From Dendrolimus kikuchii (lineage: Eukaryota > Arthropoda > Insecta > Lepidoptera > Lasiocampidae): DNA of 64,000 nucleotides. The notes beneath the pieces were generated by a model. That model made no database searches and had not been told where the DNA came from. It saw only the letters and a program-made list of their open reading frames with translations. The stretch covers positions 7,107,501-7,171,500 of the forward strand of contig CM034411.1 in NCBI GenBank assembly GCA_019925095.2, given 5' to 3'. The position numbers and the translations under genes were made by a program. How positions within the stretch are numbered: position 1 is the first letter of the stretch; each line of letters begins with the position of its first letter. Positions 9,622-20,339 of the stretch are shown one piece after another.

Positions 9622-9931
9622 TTTTATTGCTGGAGTACACAGCAAACAAGCTGATGAGCCAACTGTGATGGACAGTGGTTAGTATCGTTGCCTATGGACA
9701 TTTGCAACACGTAAAGGTGCTGCCAATGTGTTGCGGATTCGTAGAAGGGATTGGAACCTGGCCACTAATGTCGGAACACAACTCGAGGTTGTTATGGCGG
9801 CATGCTCTAGACCAGGGATGGTAGCCATCCAGGTGGGCAAATGCCCTACCACCTATCTTTTTGTCGGTTCTTAGTACAGGCCGCCTGGCCGTAAGGCTTA
9901 GTATTTTTTCTCAGTTCCTTACAGAGACGGA
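9622..9931 (-). repeat. R300 element, copy 2
   Basis: Reverse orientation: starts TTTTTATTGC, includes GGAACCTGGCCACTAATG, GGTAGCCATCC and CAAATGCCCTACCACC, ends near TTCCTTACAGAGACGG. It is more diverged than the copies at 16 and 19 kb. Confidence 0.75.
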
Positions 9932-10565
9932 TATGATATTTTGTGTTACAATGTTGTTTATTGACACAGTCGGATATAAACAGACAATTCTATATTCAAC
10001 AGAAACCATCCTGTGCTGAACTAATAAGTTCTTACACCAACCCTTATGGGCCGACTTCTCCAGATATAAGGCCTCTCCAGAGGGCATCATCCCACCCTGC
10101 TTGGCATCACGCGTTCGTCGTGCTCCGCTAATGCAATGTTTATACATAACAGGATTAAGCTGTATATGAAACTCAGGTGAACCCCACGCGGGACGCTAGA
10201 CTGATTCACTCGTGCAGATTCCCAGAACTAATTTTTACGGATGTGTTGAAATTGACGCGAATACACAATTAAATCTCGAAACTTCAGCAAGACGCCTTGG
10301 GATTTTGTATCTATGTCGTGTTGCATTGTATATGGGACTATTCTTAGTTCAATGTGGAAGGCAATACGATTACATACGACGAACAATAGTAAAATTTCGT
10401 CTTTCAAAGAAAAGGATATAATATGCATCTCTATATTGAGCAACCAGCAATAATAATATGCAGAAAAAAGCGTTGGTTTAATGGTTGGTTCTACATCTTA
10501 CCTACTATTCATTTACTTGCCGTATTTGAATGAAACACATCTCAAATTTTAAAGAATAGTAAAGT
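9932..10565. other. No gene recognised
   Basis: Several overlapping short ORFs on both strands show no conserved motif, and no known repeat was recognised. Confidence 0.5.
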
Positions 10566-10789
10566 CTTAGGGCCGCTTGCATAAGGTTGCTTAAATTTAT
10601 TTAAGAAACACAAAACGTATTTAACGTAACGTTAAACCCTTAAATACAATTAGCGTCTTGCACAACGCAAAATTTGCCGCTAAATATGTTTAAAGAACTG
10701 TCAATACGTTCTGTGTAAACCGTATTTAGGCAGTTTAATATGATTATCTAATTTAATTTAAAGGCGATCGTTATGCAAGCGGCCCTAAG
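10566..10789. mobile_element. MITE with CTTAGGGCCGCTTGCATAA inverted ends
   Basis: The left end CTTAGGGCCGCTTGCATAA is matched at the right by TTATGCAAGCGGCCCTAAG, about 224 bp apart. The interior is AT-rich with no ORF. The superfamily is not settled because the outermost bases are themselves palindromic, which hides the target duplication. Confidence 0.75.
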
Positions 10790-11690
10790 TTTCGCTTAAA
10801 ATTTGACAGAAGCTGTTCCATACAAGTAATGTCAAAATTCAACCGATGGCAGGGTATGTGAATGAATAGTAAGATACAGATACCAGCCACAAGGCAGATG
10901 AACGATTAGTAAAACAGGAACCGGCTATAAAGCGCGAATAGCTCTAAATCGCCGCGCTTGATACGCATCAGTTTACTCAGAGCTCTACGTGTTTGCGACA
11001 TTTGCTCACGAATTCCACTCTCCGCGCCGCTTCTACTGTGTTCCTACATTAAAGTAGCCAAGATGCTTAATAAAAAAGAGCATTGGAAATATAGAAAATT
11101 ATAATTACTTTATCAGCTTAGTGAATCTTGATCTTTGTTAAACTTTTTTATTGAAAATGTATTTATTAAAGTCGGTTTATTATTGCTAATACCAGTAACT
11201 TTACTGTATAAATTATTTATAAATTATAATATTATGCGTATAAACTTTTTTAAACCAAGTAATGTTGAAATACTTGTGCCGTGTTTTAGATGTACGTACT
11301 TAATTTTAAGTGATTTCTAGTTTTACTTAGTGCACTTTAGTTATTCAAATAATTGATGTTTAAATTTATGTCAATGTGACGGTGTCAAATTTTTCCAAAC
11401 TTTATTACATAAGTAGAAAATGTTGTTTGTATTTTTTTTTTCAAAATATGTAATTACTTATAACAAATCTAAAAATACGATCGATTGTTACGTACTACAG
11501 ATTACGTAAAAAGGTTACGTACTATTTTTACACGATATCAAATATAATAAAACTTAATTCTAATCAATATCTGATTTTATAGCCCGTACGGCATACACAC
11601 AAATATGTATGTTATTTAAACCACTTTCCAAAACAATTAAGTAACTTTACTTTTGTAATCTTAAGGTGTGTTAATTCCCGTCATCTGAGA
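10790..11690. other. AT-rich, no gene recognised
   Basis: Only chance-length ORFs are present. The stretch 11100-11600 is very AT-rich. Confidence 0.5.
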
Positions 11691-11694
11691 TAAT

Positions 11695-11782
11695 GTTAGA
11701 GAGTTGAGTAAGTTTGAACGCTTCTTTAAGAACCATAAAGAAGCGTTCAAACTTACTCTAACTATATGAATAAGACTTGTAA
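11695..11782. mobile_element. Palindromic hairpin MITE (P90), copy 2
   Basis: GAGTAAGTTTGAACGCTTCT is followed by a loop of about 10 bases and its reverse complement AGAAGCGTTCAAACTTACTC. The inner stem of about 24 bp is perfect, and the right end reads ATATGAATAAGACT. Confidence 0.75.
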
Positions 11783-11860
11783 GCCGCTTCACGCCGATAT
11801 GGCGATGGGTTTAATGCATCTCAAATAGTAATTTATTCGAGATGCGACATTGTTAATGAC

Positions 11861-12567
11861 ATACATACATACATACATAACTTCACGCCAGTTCCCTTGC
11901 GGGGTAGGCACGAACAACAGAGCGCCATTTAGGCTTATTCTTACACACCTCACTTGCTTCTTTAACATTCATAACTCTTGACATGCACGCTCGTCTGTTC
12001 TTAAGGCTCCTAACATCACCTTCTGCTAGTACACGATCAATTTGATCATGGAAAGTGTGTCGTGGCCTTCCACGACCTCTGCATCCATCCACTTTTGCAT
12101 TGTATATCTGTTTATTCATTCTTTCATCATGCATTCTTTCCACATGCCCGAACCACCGGAGCATTCCTTTCCTTACCTTCACCCCGACACTCTCTTTCAG
12201 ACCAACTCTCTTTCTTACCTCGGTATTACGAACGCGGTCCGCGAGCGTCACTCCGCAGATTTTGCGCAGTGCTCGCATCTCGACCGCGTTTACTCTACTT
12301 TCATGCTCTTTCTTCCATACCCAACTCTCGCTTCCATACGTGAGCGTAGGTACCAGCACCGCGTTGTGTACGGCGAGCTGGGCCTTCTGGCTGAGGTTCT
12401 TAGCGCCTAGAAGTTTACCTAACGCTCCATTCACACTATTCCCCAAATTCACTCTTCTTTCTATATCAGCGGTGTACCTTCCATCCCTGCTAAAAGCACA
12501 TCCAAGATATACAAACTCATTCACTTGCTCCAGCATAACATCATCGACCATTATCCTTGCAATGCAA
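11861..12567 (-). mobile_element. RTE-type LINE, 5'-truncated, with 222-residue ORF2 C-terminus
   Basis: The minus-strand frame 12551-11883 encodes the C-terminal part of an RTE-type ORF2: FVYLGCAFSRDGRYTADIER, LTYGSESWVW, LRWFGHVERM and GRPRHTFHDQID. The 3' end is a (CATA)n tail. The insert is bounded by TGTTAATGAC at 11851-11860 and 12568-12577, a 10-bp target duplication, so the ends are exact. Related copies are at 48274-48765 and 33529-33631. The frame is intact over the part present. Confidence 0.9.
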
Positions 12568-12639
12568 TGTTAATGACGTTAAATATTAACGGATACCGTA
12601 TATATTATACTCACTAACGTGGCTATGCATTCTGATGAT

Positions 12640-12731
12640 CTTATTCATTTTGTGTTCAAAGTAAGTTTGAACGCTTCTTTAAAAACCATAAAGAAGCGTT
12701 CAAATTTTCTCTAACTCATTATGAATAAGAT
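12640..12731. mobile_element. Palindromic hairpin MITE (P90), copy 3
   Basis: ATCTTATTCATTTTGTG, then AGTAAGTTTGAACGCTTCTT, a loop and AAGAAGCGTTCAAA, ending ATTATGAATAAGATCGT. It lies only about 860 bp from copy 2, with the RTE element between them. Confidence 0.75.
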
Positions 12732-12814
12732 CGTAAATCTTTAACACCAGCGCAGATGAAGTCCCACCTTTATTAAATTTTAATGTTAAGGAACTTAATG
12801 TTTCTATAATTAAA

Positions 12815-12976
12815 TTCTAAAATGTATAATATAATGGGTAGGAAACTAAAACTAACTTAAACAATAAAATTAAAAACTAAAAATAATCAACTAAGTTATA
12901 TAAATAGTTATGTTATTTTTAGTTTTTGTTTGTATTTTAAGTTAGTTTTAATTACCTACCCATTATATTATACATC
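12815..12976. mobile_element. Foldback element with ATAATGGGTAGG arms
   Basis: The left arm TGTATAATATAATGGGTAGG followed by AAACTAAAACTAACTTAA is mirrored on the right by TTAAGTTAGTTTTAATTACC and TACCCATTATATTATACA. The arms are about 70 bp with a small AT-rich loop. It is non-coding. Confidence 0.7.
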
Positions 12977-12984
12977 AAGAACTT

Positions 12985-13727
12985 AATTAAGTTTATTTCA
13001 TTTCACCAGAGTGCGAGAGGCATGCATTTACCTATATGCGTATCAATTTACAGTGGACTCTCGATAGTTTGACACTCGAGGGCCACAGAACATTTTTAAA
13101 TTACCAAAAGTTCAAAATAACAGAAGTTTATAACCAAGAGGGAGGGAGGAAAATATCAAGGAAACAAGAGTTTGATCAAGTAATAAATCAGGAGATTTAT
13201 TATTTTAAACATTTGTACAATTATTGACAAATGTTCATTTTGAAAAGAATCCCGCAATATTTTGTTGAGTGAAAACCTTCAGTCTGTCATTGTCCAATGA
13301 ATTTTCGATAGTAGTGTAAGCTGAGAAGAAATCGTTAGTTGTGTCGGTTCTGAGGACGTAGAAGCGTAGTGTAGCGCTTCAAATTATAGAGTAGGGAAGC
13401 CCGGATTTCAAATTATTGCATGTTGGCGGGGAAGATACTATACCTTTAACTTCAAATTACCGAGGGGACCAATTAATATTGATTTTATTCAATTTATCAA
13501 GAATTTTTAAGGGACCGGGAAAGAAATTCAAATTAATGGGTAGGTAGATTCAAATTAACGACTGTCAAATCTTTGAGAGTAATTTTTCTCTGGTCTCTCA
13601 AATTATTGAGAGTTCATTGTATATTGATACGCATATAAATGAATGCCTCTCGTGTGTGTCGTGTCTAATCGATTCGATTCCTCAAAACAAATATTCGAGA
13701 ATTATATTGAAATAAACTTAATTAAAT
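12985..13727. repeat. Inverted-repeat element carrying an internal pogo-like MITE
   Basis: Outer arms TTAATTAAGTTTATTTCA and TGAAATAAACTTAATTAA, and inner arms GCGAGAGGCAT..GCGTATCAAT and ATTGATACGC..ATGCCTCTCG, are in register. They form one long inverted repeat interrupted at its centre by the insert at 13051-13619. Confidence 0.6.
13051..13619. mobile_element. Pogo/Tigger-like MITE
   Basis: Ends CAGTGGACTCTCGATAGTTTG and, at the right, CTCAAATTATTGAGAGTTCATTG are inverted repeats starting CAGT/CAAT and flanked by TA on both sides (13049-13050 and 13620-13621). TA target duplication and this end sequence fit the pogo/Tigger type. The 569-bp interior has repeated TCAAATTA words and no transposase. 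Confidence 0.6.
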
Positions 13728-13904
13728 TATTTAACTTTAACATTACTTATGAAAGTCTTTACTCTTTTGTGTATAATTTACTCTTTGGAAAAAAAATGGA
13801 ATCTTTACAAAGAATAGACTGCTAATAAGTAAGAAGACCACTTTTTGTACCTTATGGTATTTACACCCCGACCACGCATTAATTTTACTTTGACGTTTGT
13901 GAAC

Positions 13905-14538
13905 CCACGGTCGTTATGGTCATGGCGAAAACGTCACTAATGAAGTCATTATTTTCGATCACACAGCGCTCACAACGACCCATGTGAAGAGGTGGGTCGA
14001 AGTGGGCGTTGACCACAGAGCATTAATTTTCTCTATCGATTGACATTGATAAGGCTCGATTTTCGAATCAACCAATAACATTTGTGTATTTCGTCGTTAA
14101 TGACATCGACGCTCCAAAATTCGTTCCACATGAGTTTATGATTGTAACGTCCGCAAGCAAGTGAAACGGGAAAAATCGCGGTCGTGAACGTGTACGTTGT
14201 GCCGCTCTTGTGGAATCTAACCCCAGTTGCGCATTTTGACAGTAAGTTTCATATGTCACAATTGTCATGTATACTGTTCCAGGCGACTTAGGCTATGTTC
14301 CATTAGAGACTCACAATGACCACGTTCACGACCGCGATTTTACCCGTTCCACTTGCTAACCAGCGTTACAACGTAAACCCAAGTGAAACAGTTATTCGAC
14401 CCACCTCTTGACATGGGTCGTTGTGAGCGTTGTGTGATCAAAAATTGTGACGTATTCGCCACGACCACAACGACCGCGGTCGCCTTGTGGAACGGCTAAC
14501 GGAGCATTTTGGGCGTTGTGAGCTGCTTATGGAACGTA
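13905..14538. mobile_element. M330 MITE, copies 2 and 3 head to head
   Basis: Copy 2 (about 13905-14218) reads in the same sense as the copy at 6458, with GGTCGTTATGGTCATGGCG and GTGAAGAGGTGGGTCG. Copy 3 (about 14294-14538) is its inverse, from GTTCCATTAGAG to TATGGAACGTAC. The two are about 75 bp apart and could pair. Confidence 0.6.
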
Positions 14539-14544
14539 CTGGTA

Positions 14545-15455
14545 GTAGTGCCGTTCTATGAGTCATCTAATGCATAGCACGCAACTATCTATATTAAACC
14601 GTAATTAATCGATTTTAAATGAAAATGTATTAATTTAAAAAAAATAACACGTCATTTGTTTAGATTTAAAAGTCGTAATTTTGTTATTGACTTTTAATTA
14701 TAAACATGTGGATTTTATGGCTTACTTATTACGCAATAGTGTTTCTTTAGCAAATTATATACATAACTGGTTTAAATTGATTAAAATTTATTCACAAAGT
14801 AACTCGTATTTTATATAAAATCGAATCGCTAACATTTTAAGGCATTAGTAATTGAACAATAATCGACCTGTCAAAAGTAAAATAGACGCTTGAACGGAGT
14901 GATCCAAGATCCCAGTCACCCCAGACTTACGTGATTTTTGGAAAGATGAAATTTTTAGAATCGGTAGTTTAATATAAACTTAGGAATGGATACTCGCTAA
15001 GCTGAAAGCGGAGCCGTTTTTCAGGTAGTAGGTATCAAAGGTGGAAAAAAACCATGGTAACTTACGTCAAAGTAGCAAGGCTAGTGTTTACATATTATAT
15101 GTCATATATGATATTGTTATAAACAAAGATATACAGCTGCCAGACATTTCCTGTGGGCCATAACTTTTGACAGACACTTTAAAAAAAAATTGGCACTTAC
15201 GTCATTTTAGGAAGACTGAATTTTATGTATATTATATCAAGTATAATATTTTAAAATATTTTCCAATGAGCCAGACAAATCTGACGGGCCAAGCATCTTC
15301 CCAAACTCGTTAAAAGTTCCGCTGCGTGGGGAAGCATTAGAGCATTCCAACACGTCCACGTATGTATATTTCTAAAAAAAAATAGGCTTAACACAGAAAG
15401 AGCAGTGCTAGATCGGTCATTATGGCGTTGTTTCCGGGAGGCCTATGTCCATCAA
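14545..15455. other. No gene recognised
   Basis: AT-rich DNA; no ORF with conserved motifs and no inverted repeat found. Confidence 0.45.
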
Positions 15456-15460
15456 TAATA

Positions 15461-15708
15461 TCAACCCATAAATGTCCCACTAGTGGGCTCGGGCCTCCCA
15501 TTACAGGGGAAACGGACAATATACCCACCACGCTTGTCCAAGGCGGCTTGGCAGGTTTGACACGTTGTTAGCACATGGTAATTGTAACAATATGCACCTT
15601 AGATCAGAAAACTAATAAGTGGTGCACGTGCACTGCCCGGAAGGCAGGATCGAACCCGCGCACTTTTGAGTCTGGGACGCGTGCGCTAGCTATTACGCTA
15701 CCACGACT
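15461..15708 (-). mobile_element. tRNA-derived SINE (family S2), copy 1
   Basis: On the minus strand it starts GTCGTGGTAGCGTAATAGC (A box) and has GCGGGTTCGATCCTGCC (B box, near 15648-15657). The body contains AACCTGCCAAGCCGCC, GACAAGCGTGG and ends GTGGGACATTTATGGGTTGA. A second copy with exact ends is at 57158-57468. Confidence 0.8.
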
Positions 15709-16159
15709 TTGTTGATGACGATAATTCAGGTATTTATACCTATAGGCGAGCGAGGGCGGCATTTTTCTGTTTTAGCCTGGCTTAAGTTGTCTAAGATATT
15801 AAGACATAATTCAATACTTAGTGTAATTTATTGCAAAAATCCTTTTTGAAATGTAAAGGAAAAGTCTAATGAAAAAACAATGTTTATTATATGCTTTTTA
15901 CTGTACTAATAATATTTCGGATCGAAATCAATGGTGTGTACGGGTTGTAAAATCATGTTGATAATTAAGTTTGTTAACAAATGTTTTTATATAGTCAAGG
16001 TGGGGTAAGTTCGTCAATGGGGTAAGTTCGTATACCACTCGTTGAGTTTTAAACGGAGTTTAACGTCGACTACAATTTAAACATAAAATTCAATGGCGAC
16101 TTAGCTTTACTGACCGATTTTTTGCTATCGTTGCTTTTCAAACAGGTAAATAACGAGAG

Positions 16160-16463
16160 GCATCCGTGCAGGAACGGAGAAAGGATACAATTTCCTACAG
16201 CCGGGCGGCCTGTCGTAAGAGGCGACAAAACAACCCACAGCCAGATGCTAGGGCATTTGCTCAACTGGATGGCTACCACCCCTGGTCTAAAGTATGTGGC
16301 TATAACAACCTTGGGTTGTGTTCCGGCATTAGTGGCCAGGTTCCAGTCTCCCTTAAGAGAGCAGCAGCGCATTTGCAGCACCTTTACTGTTGCAAATGTC
16401 CATAGGCGATGGTAACCGCTTTCCATCAAGTGGGCTGTCTGCTGAACTCCTGCAATAAAAAAA
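16160..16463 (+). repeat. R300 element, copy 3
   Basis: Runs from ATCCGTGCAGGAACGG to CTCCTGCAATAAAAAAA with the full set of family words (GGCGACAAAACAACCCACAG, GGATGGCTACCACCCCTGG). It lies between two GGGGTAAGTTCG/GGGGTTACCCC-rich stretches, so it probably split an older unit. Confidence 0.8.
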
Positions 16464-16469
16464 GGTGTA

Positions 16470-18910
16470 TGGGGTTACCCCACTAACGGACTTAACTATA
16501 CCAAGTTCGTAATCCAAAGACAGGATTATTTAAATCTAAATAATTTATTTCACGGCGATAGTTTCTGTTATAAACTTCTGATTGTATTTTCCGATGTAAT
16601 CTTTGTTTTTAAAATTGAAATTTTTCAACAGGACAATCTTATAATAATATTTTAGTAAATATGTTATACAAGTTTTTCGATGTGATAAATGATAATTAAA
16701 TAACTATATATTTATTTGTGAGATGTCTCCATGTGCATTTAGTTTCAATTAGCGTTCGTAATACAAATATGTAAGTAGATTAATGTATTTCGTTGTTTGG
16801 TGTAAGTGTATATTTTTAATGAGTATTTAAGTGTAAGTATATTTTGTAATTTTTTCTTGCATATGGAAAATTTTAATGTATTTTTCCTTATTGCTATATT
16901 ACATATACGTTATTTTTTATTATAAGAGTTGTGGATGGGCTATCCGAAAGCACCTAAATTTATTTTGATTTTTAGACAGTTACGACAATTATCCAAAATA
17001 CAATAATTATTAACTACAACGCCATCTAGTGAAAAACAGCAACAACGGTGGGTATTGTATATTCAGCAGCTAAGCAAATTATCCTTGAGTTTTATATAAC
17101 ATATAGGGGATAGCCCAGTGTAGATGCCAGTAACACTCACATTGAACACATTATTGGAAAGTTCATTTCCGAGACTCATTTTACCTGATATCAAATCTAG
17201 GACATCGTTCCAGTGAGCTTATTAGCCAACACTCGGATCACGAGACCACGGAAGCCGTCAAATTGATATATATATGACAATAAAATCAGTGTCTAACTAA
17301 AGTTTACATTTCGTAAAGAATTCATCAAAATATCACCACAGTATTACGTGTATAATAACACATCTAATCTCATAAAGCTTCTAGGTATAAAGTTAATGAA
17401 TGTAGGAGCATATAATTATGTATAAGGATACTTTCAATGATTTTAGTTTCCCCCCTTCTCCCTATGTAAGTAAAACAGGCCCTTGTTCCTAAATATGAAA
17501 CGTAAATATTTTTTAAAATTTTAATTCCAATTCCCGAAGTCAGTGTATTCCATTTCTTTTGTTGATAGGCATATAATATTATTCATGCATTTTTTCTACT
17601 TTTTTCGAAGAATTAAAATTCCGTATCATAAAGATGTATGTTAGTAAAGCTGTTAGCTAGCTACAATATCGCACCTTTAAAGACAAATAGTTAAATGAAA
17701 CTGCTCATGAATAGCGTTGTCACTGCCATCTATTGTTAAATTACGAAAACAACAAGATTTTGATATTTCTTTGAAATTTCCCATAAAAGCTTATAAGTGG
17801 CGTTAAAACTTTACCAAACAATATTGGCTCAATAAATATTGTAATTATTGCAACGAGAGTATTCAATATTAATAAGAACATTTTAAAAGGATAGTGTGGG
17901 TGTTTGGATAAATACGCCAGCAAGACAAGAAACAAAAATTATTTAATGTTTTTATTTTCCTCTTCTGCAGTTACATATTTTTGTTTAGTTAGATTTGTCT
18001 TTAAAGTGCGATTCATATAATACAGTTCAATATTAAAATATTAAAAAAATATTTTACAAATATTTATAAAATATTTACATCAGATTAGATCATAATCATA
18101 GTCATTTTAGCGTTAAATGCCGGTTGCTTTCGAAGCGTCCGCTTCAGAGCCCTCGGTCCGCTTTCTTAATACAATAACTGGTCGTGTATGGAAGGATACT
18201 AGGCAGAACAATAGTCTCCTAGCTCCTATGTAATCGGGTGACGTCACAGGTCTTTCTTAAACGGAAAGTAGACAGTTCATATCTGTATTTCAATTTGCAG
18301 AGAAACGGGACAAAAAACTAATTTAATGGTTTATTTTTTTTTTCAATAGTGACAACTGCTTACAATAATTTGTACAAAAAAAAATTCGTGAACTGCTTAA
18401 ACTATTGCTTAAAGAAGCAGGTTCATAATTGCTTATTTAATGTTGTTATCACTGTTGATTTTTGGATCTACAATTTTATCAAAATTAACAGACAAAAGTG
18501 AACATGTGTACTGTCACTTTACCTCTCTATTTGACGTTTTATGATTTAAAATACTTTTAGACCCAAGCAAACAAAAATTAAAAATAAATTCACTAGGAAT
18601 TCAAAACTTTTGATACACATGAAAATATGCTTTAAAGTTTTTAAACTTGACTCGATTTTTGACGTTTTTACGTCAAAAATCGAGTGCAGAATGACATGTA
18701 ACGCCGTCTAGTAATGTAGAAAATGTTCAGAGCTATCCCTTTTACGGAGCGATTGTCTCTGAGTATTCTTCTTTTACGGCCGTATGCATATAGATTTTTA
18801 TAATACAAAGTACAATAATAATTATTTTCACGGGTATTTGTTTTTGCTTTCAATGTATATTCTAGAAAATGTCGATATGACTGGACGAAGGAGTTATGTG
18901 ACAGTGCCTA
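16470..18910. other. No gene recognised
   Basis: AT-rich intergenic DNA. A CGCCATCTAGTGA word near 17020 and a GC-richer patch at 18110-18250 were noted, but no coding or clear repeat structure. Confidence 0.45.
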
Positions 18911-18916
18911 TTAAGA

Positions 18917-19550
18917 TTTTTTTATTGCTTGAGTTCAGCAGACAGGCAAACGGCCCACCTGATGGAAAGTGAAGTGTTATATCCGTGCAGGAACGGAGAA
19001 AGGATACAATTTCCTGCGGCCGGGCGGCCTGTCGTAAGAGGCGACAAAACAACCCACAGTCAGGTGGTAGGGCATTTGCCCGACTGGATGGCTACCACCC
19101 CTGGTCTAAAGTATGTCGCCATAAGAACCTTGAGTTGTGTTCCGGCATTAGTGATCAGGTTCCAGTCTCCCTTAAGAGAGCAGCAGCGCATTTATAGCAC
19201 CTTTGGTGTTGCAAATGTCCATAAGCGATGGTAACCGCTATCCATCAAGTGGGCCGTCTGCCTGTCTGCTGAACTCCTGCAATAAAAAATAAAAAAGTGA
19301 TTACCATCGCGGACATTTGTAACACCAAAGGTACTAACAATATGTGGCCGGTCTCTAAAGGGGACTGGAACCTGGCCACTAATGCTGGAACACAACTCAA
19401 GGTAGTTATGACGGTATACTTTCGACCAAGGGTGGTAGCCATTCAGGCGGGAAAATAACCTACCACCTGGTTGTGGGTTGCTTTGTTGTCTCTTACGGCA
19501 GATCGCCCGGCTGCAGGAAATTGTATTCTTTCTCAGTTCCTGCATGGATG
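18917..19550. repeat. Two R300 elements, one inserted inside the other
   Basis: An R300 copy in reverse orientation (18917-18971 plus 19300-19550) is split by a forward copy (18972-19294). AAGTG occurs at 18967-18971 and again at 19295-19299, just after the A-rich tail, as a 5-bp target duplication. Removing the insert restores the consensus GATGGAAAGTG-ATTACCATCG of the host copy. Confidence 0.85.
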
Positions 19551-19613
19551 ATAGATTGTGTAATTGTAATAGTAATGTAAACAATTTAAGATCTTAAAAT
19601 TAGTATATCTATC

Positions 19614-19677
19614 TAAACTTTGTTCTAAAAGTTGCAAGTGATGCCTTCATCATTTGCAACTTATAGAATAAGGTTTA
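19614..19677. other. Strong 30-bp hairpin with 4-base loop
   Basis: Arms 19614-19643 and 19648-19677 pair at 29 of 30 positions on the plus strand if three G-U pairs are allowed; the loop is CCTT. Key words are AGTTGCAAGTGATG and CATCATTTGCAACT. Size and pairing are those of a miRNA precursor, but it could equally be a small foldback element. No second copy was seen in the window. Confidence 0.55.
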
Positions 19678-20263
19678 AATAGGTACGGTTATGTACAAAA
19701 ACAAATTGATAATAATGAATGTTGCCTATTTTTTAAATATGTACCAATTTTATCATGTCCCCTTCATCCATTCATATTTTCAAAGATATTTGTTATAAGT
19801 TTTGTAAGGACTGATATTGTGTTAAACTTATGTTTGAAAATAAAGTTGTGTTAACACCAGACTTTTTAGTACGAAGTGTTTTATTTGATGTGTGCATTTG
19901 TCATTTTAAAATACCGGGCCTTTTGTTGAAGAACGGAATGAAATGAAAATAACACAGCAAGTATAGGTAAAATAAGACTAATTATCAATACGAGTAACAA
20001 TTTTACAAGACATCGCCAAATTGTTCCGTCAAAGGACATCGTAAGTGACAAAAAGAGTAATTGCTAAACTCTTAGGTTTGTCATGCTTTCACCAAAAAAC
20101 CACTACCGATTTTTGTTGAAAATTGATATGTAGGTACATACATAATATTATAGTCACAACATCGAGAATGGACATAACATACTTTTTATCCCAGGATAGT
20201 TCTTGCGGGATGGATCGAAATTCGGGGTCTTGGGGCAAATTGCGGCTAATTAAACATTAACGG

Positions 20264-20330
20264 TCTTATTCATATTGAGTTAGAGTAAGTTTGTAGGTTT
20301 GTTTAAGAACCTTAAAGCATTGCAACCTGT
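20264..20330. mobile_element. Partial palindromic MITE (P90), copy 4
   Basis: CGGTCTTATTCATATTGAGT and TAGAGTAAGTTTG match the left half of the other copies; after the loop (AAGAACCTTAAAG) the right half diverges and is lost. Confidence 0.55.
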
Positions 20331-20339
20331 GTGAAATTG

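Noticed and set aside
12042..12573. Several plus-strand ORFs of 93-172 codons
   Set aside because: They are antisense shadows of the RTE LINE ORF2 on the minus strand.
15990..16500. GGGGTAAGTTCG / GGGGTTACCCC as transposon ends
   Set aside because: The pairing is too short and not in register once the R300 insert is removed.
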